NCBI GenBank assembly: GCA_026400425.1
Contig: JAPLPC010000242.1
Coordinates: 1-6,145 of the forward strand
Origin: Hyphomicrobiales bacterium
GTDB taxonomy: Bacteria; Pseudomonadota; Alphaproteobacteria; Rhizobiales; Xanthobacteraceae
DNA length: 6,145 bases
Direction: 5' to 3'
How positions within the stretch are numbered: position 1 is the first letter of the stretch; each line of letters starts with the position of its first letter. This document shows, one piece after another, positions 5,612 to 6,145 of this stretch. Below the pieces are notes generated by a model that was given only the letters and a program-made list of their open reading frames with translations, had not been told where the DNA came from and searched no databases. The position numbers and the translations under genes are program-made.

Positions 5612-6145
5612 ATGACAAGCACACTGTTCCCGCTCGGCCAGCCGGCCTTCATTTCCAACACCCTCGATCGCGCCGCGCATCTGCGGTTCAACGACGAAAA
5701 GTTGTTCGCCCTTGAAAACAAGCGCGATAGCCGCGCCTACGTGATCTATCGCGACTCGCTGGTGATGAAGAAGGACGGCGACAATCTGCGCGCCCTCCTG
5801 ACCATCGACGAGGCGCTTAAGTTCGGCGCCAATCCCGGCACCATCTTTCTCGGCCTGCGCGATGGTGCTGCGGTGTTCGGCATGGGCATCTCGCCCGATG
5901 CATCCGAAAAACTGCTCGGCCGTGACGACGTCATCGTGTCCGAATTGCGCGGCATGGCGATGCAGGGCGTGGTGCCACCCAATCAATTGTCGGCCATCGC
6001 ACAAGCCAAATCGATGGTGTCTTGGCATCAGCGCCATGGCTTCTGCGCCAATTGCGGCACCAAGTCGGCGATGGCCGAAGGCGGCTGGAAGCGCGTTTGC
6101 CCGAGTTGCAAGACCGAGCATTTTCCGCGCACCGATCCAGTCGTC
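5612..6145 (+). CDS. nudC: NAD+/NADH diphosphatase NudC (3' end cut by window)
   Basis: A Nudix hydrolase that splits NAD(H) into NMN(H) and AMP; E. coli NudC also removes NAD caps from RNA. The frame is open from ATG at 5612 (MTSTLFPLGQ) to the window edge, 178 codons. Visible parts are an N-terminal domain (about 1-120) with FLGLRDGAAVFG (79-90), a linker helix (SAIAQAKSMVSWHQRHGFC), and a complete four-cysteine zinc ribbon (C145, C148, C163, C166). After these comes HFPRTDPVV (170-178), the conserved run into the Nudix domain. The Nudix box itself lies beyond the right edge, so catalytic residues cannot be checked. The start is 5 nt after the HIT stop, implying co-transcription and probably coupled translation. 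An ATG at 5607 is a decoy that terminates after two codons. The call rests on the zinc ribbon plus the following motif. Confidence 0.93.
   Translation, partial: MTSTLFPLGQPAFISNTLDRAAHLRFNDEKLFALENKRDSRAYVIYRDSLVMKKDGDNLRALLTIDEALKFGANPGTIFLGLRDGAAVFGMGISPDASEKLLGRDDVIVSELRGMAMQGVVPPNQLSAIAQAKSMVSWHQRHGFCANCGTKSAMAEGGWKRVCPSCKTEHFPRTDPVV

Noticed and set aside
5288..6121. Minus-strand open frame (277 codons) opposite HIT and nudC
   Set aside because: It is the antisense shadow of two recognisable genes and has no domain signature.

Overview
The window looks like chromosomal housekeeping DNA from an alphaproteobacterium of the Bradyrhizobium/Rhodopseudomonas/Afipia group. The evidence is high GC with G/C-ending codons, the alphaproteobacterial form of the small SRP RNA, the character of the DnaX and RecR proteins, and intergenic palindromes of the kind that are abundant in rhizobial genomes. 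The genus assignment is inference from protein and repeat character, not a database match.

Layout from left to right. (1) 1-1224, plus strand: the 3' part of an AmpG-like muropeptide permease whose start lies off the left edge. (2) 1225-1355: a convergent gap filled by an imperfect hairpin of about 100 nt. (3) A minus-strand block read from right to left: the SRP 4.5S-type RNA gene ffs (about 5092-4996), dnaX (4858-2987), ybaB (2915-2595), recR (2417-1815) and a small exported protein of unknown function (1799-1356). (4) From 5184, plus strand and divergent from ffs: a HIT-family protein (5184-5606), followed after 5 nt by nudC (from 5612), which is cut by the right edge.

The order SRP RNA - dnaX - ybaB - recR is an old conserved cluster; the same order (scr-dnaX-yaaK-recR) is known in Bacillus subtilis. 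It groups the clamp-loader subunit, a nucleoid-associated DNA-binding protein and the RecFOR recombination mediator. The divergent HIT/nudC pair codes for two enzymes that act on nucleotide phosphoanhydride or related bonds, and the tight spacing suggests co-transcription.

I found no mobile element, CRISPR array, phage gene, defence system or other undescribed multi-gene system. The most interesting non-coding content is a set of three palindromic elements of unrelated sequence. One sits in each of three gaps: ampG/hypothetical, ybaB/recR and dnaX/ybaB. The ybaB/recR element is a clear pair of inverted REP-like hairpins (BIME-like) inside the probable operon transcript. Smaller points are a DnaX that has lost most of its zinc-binding cysteines, a RecR whose usual Toprim glutamate is alanine, and a HIT motif that begins with Gln instead of His.
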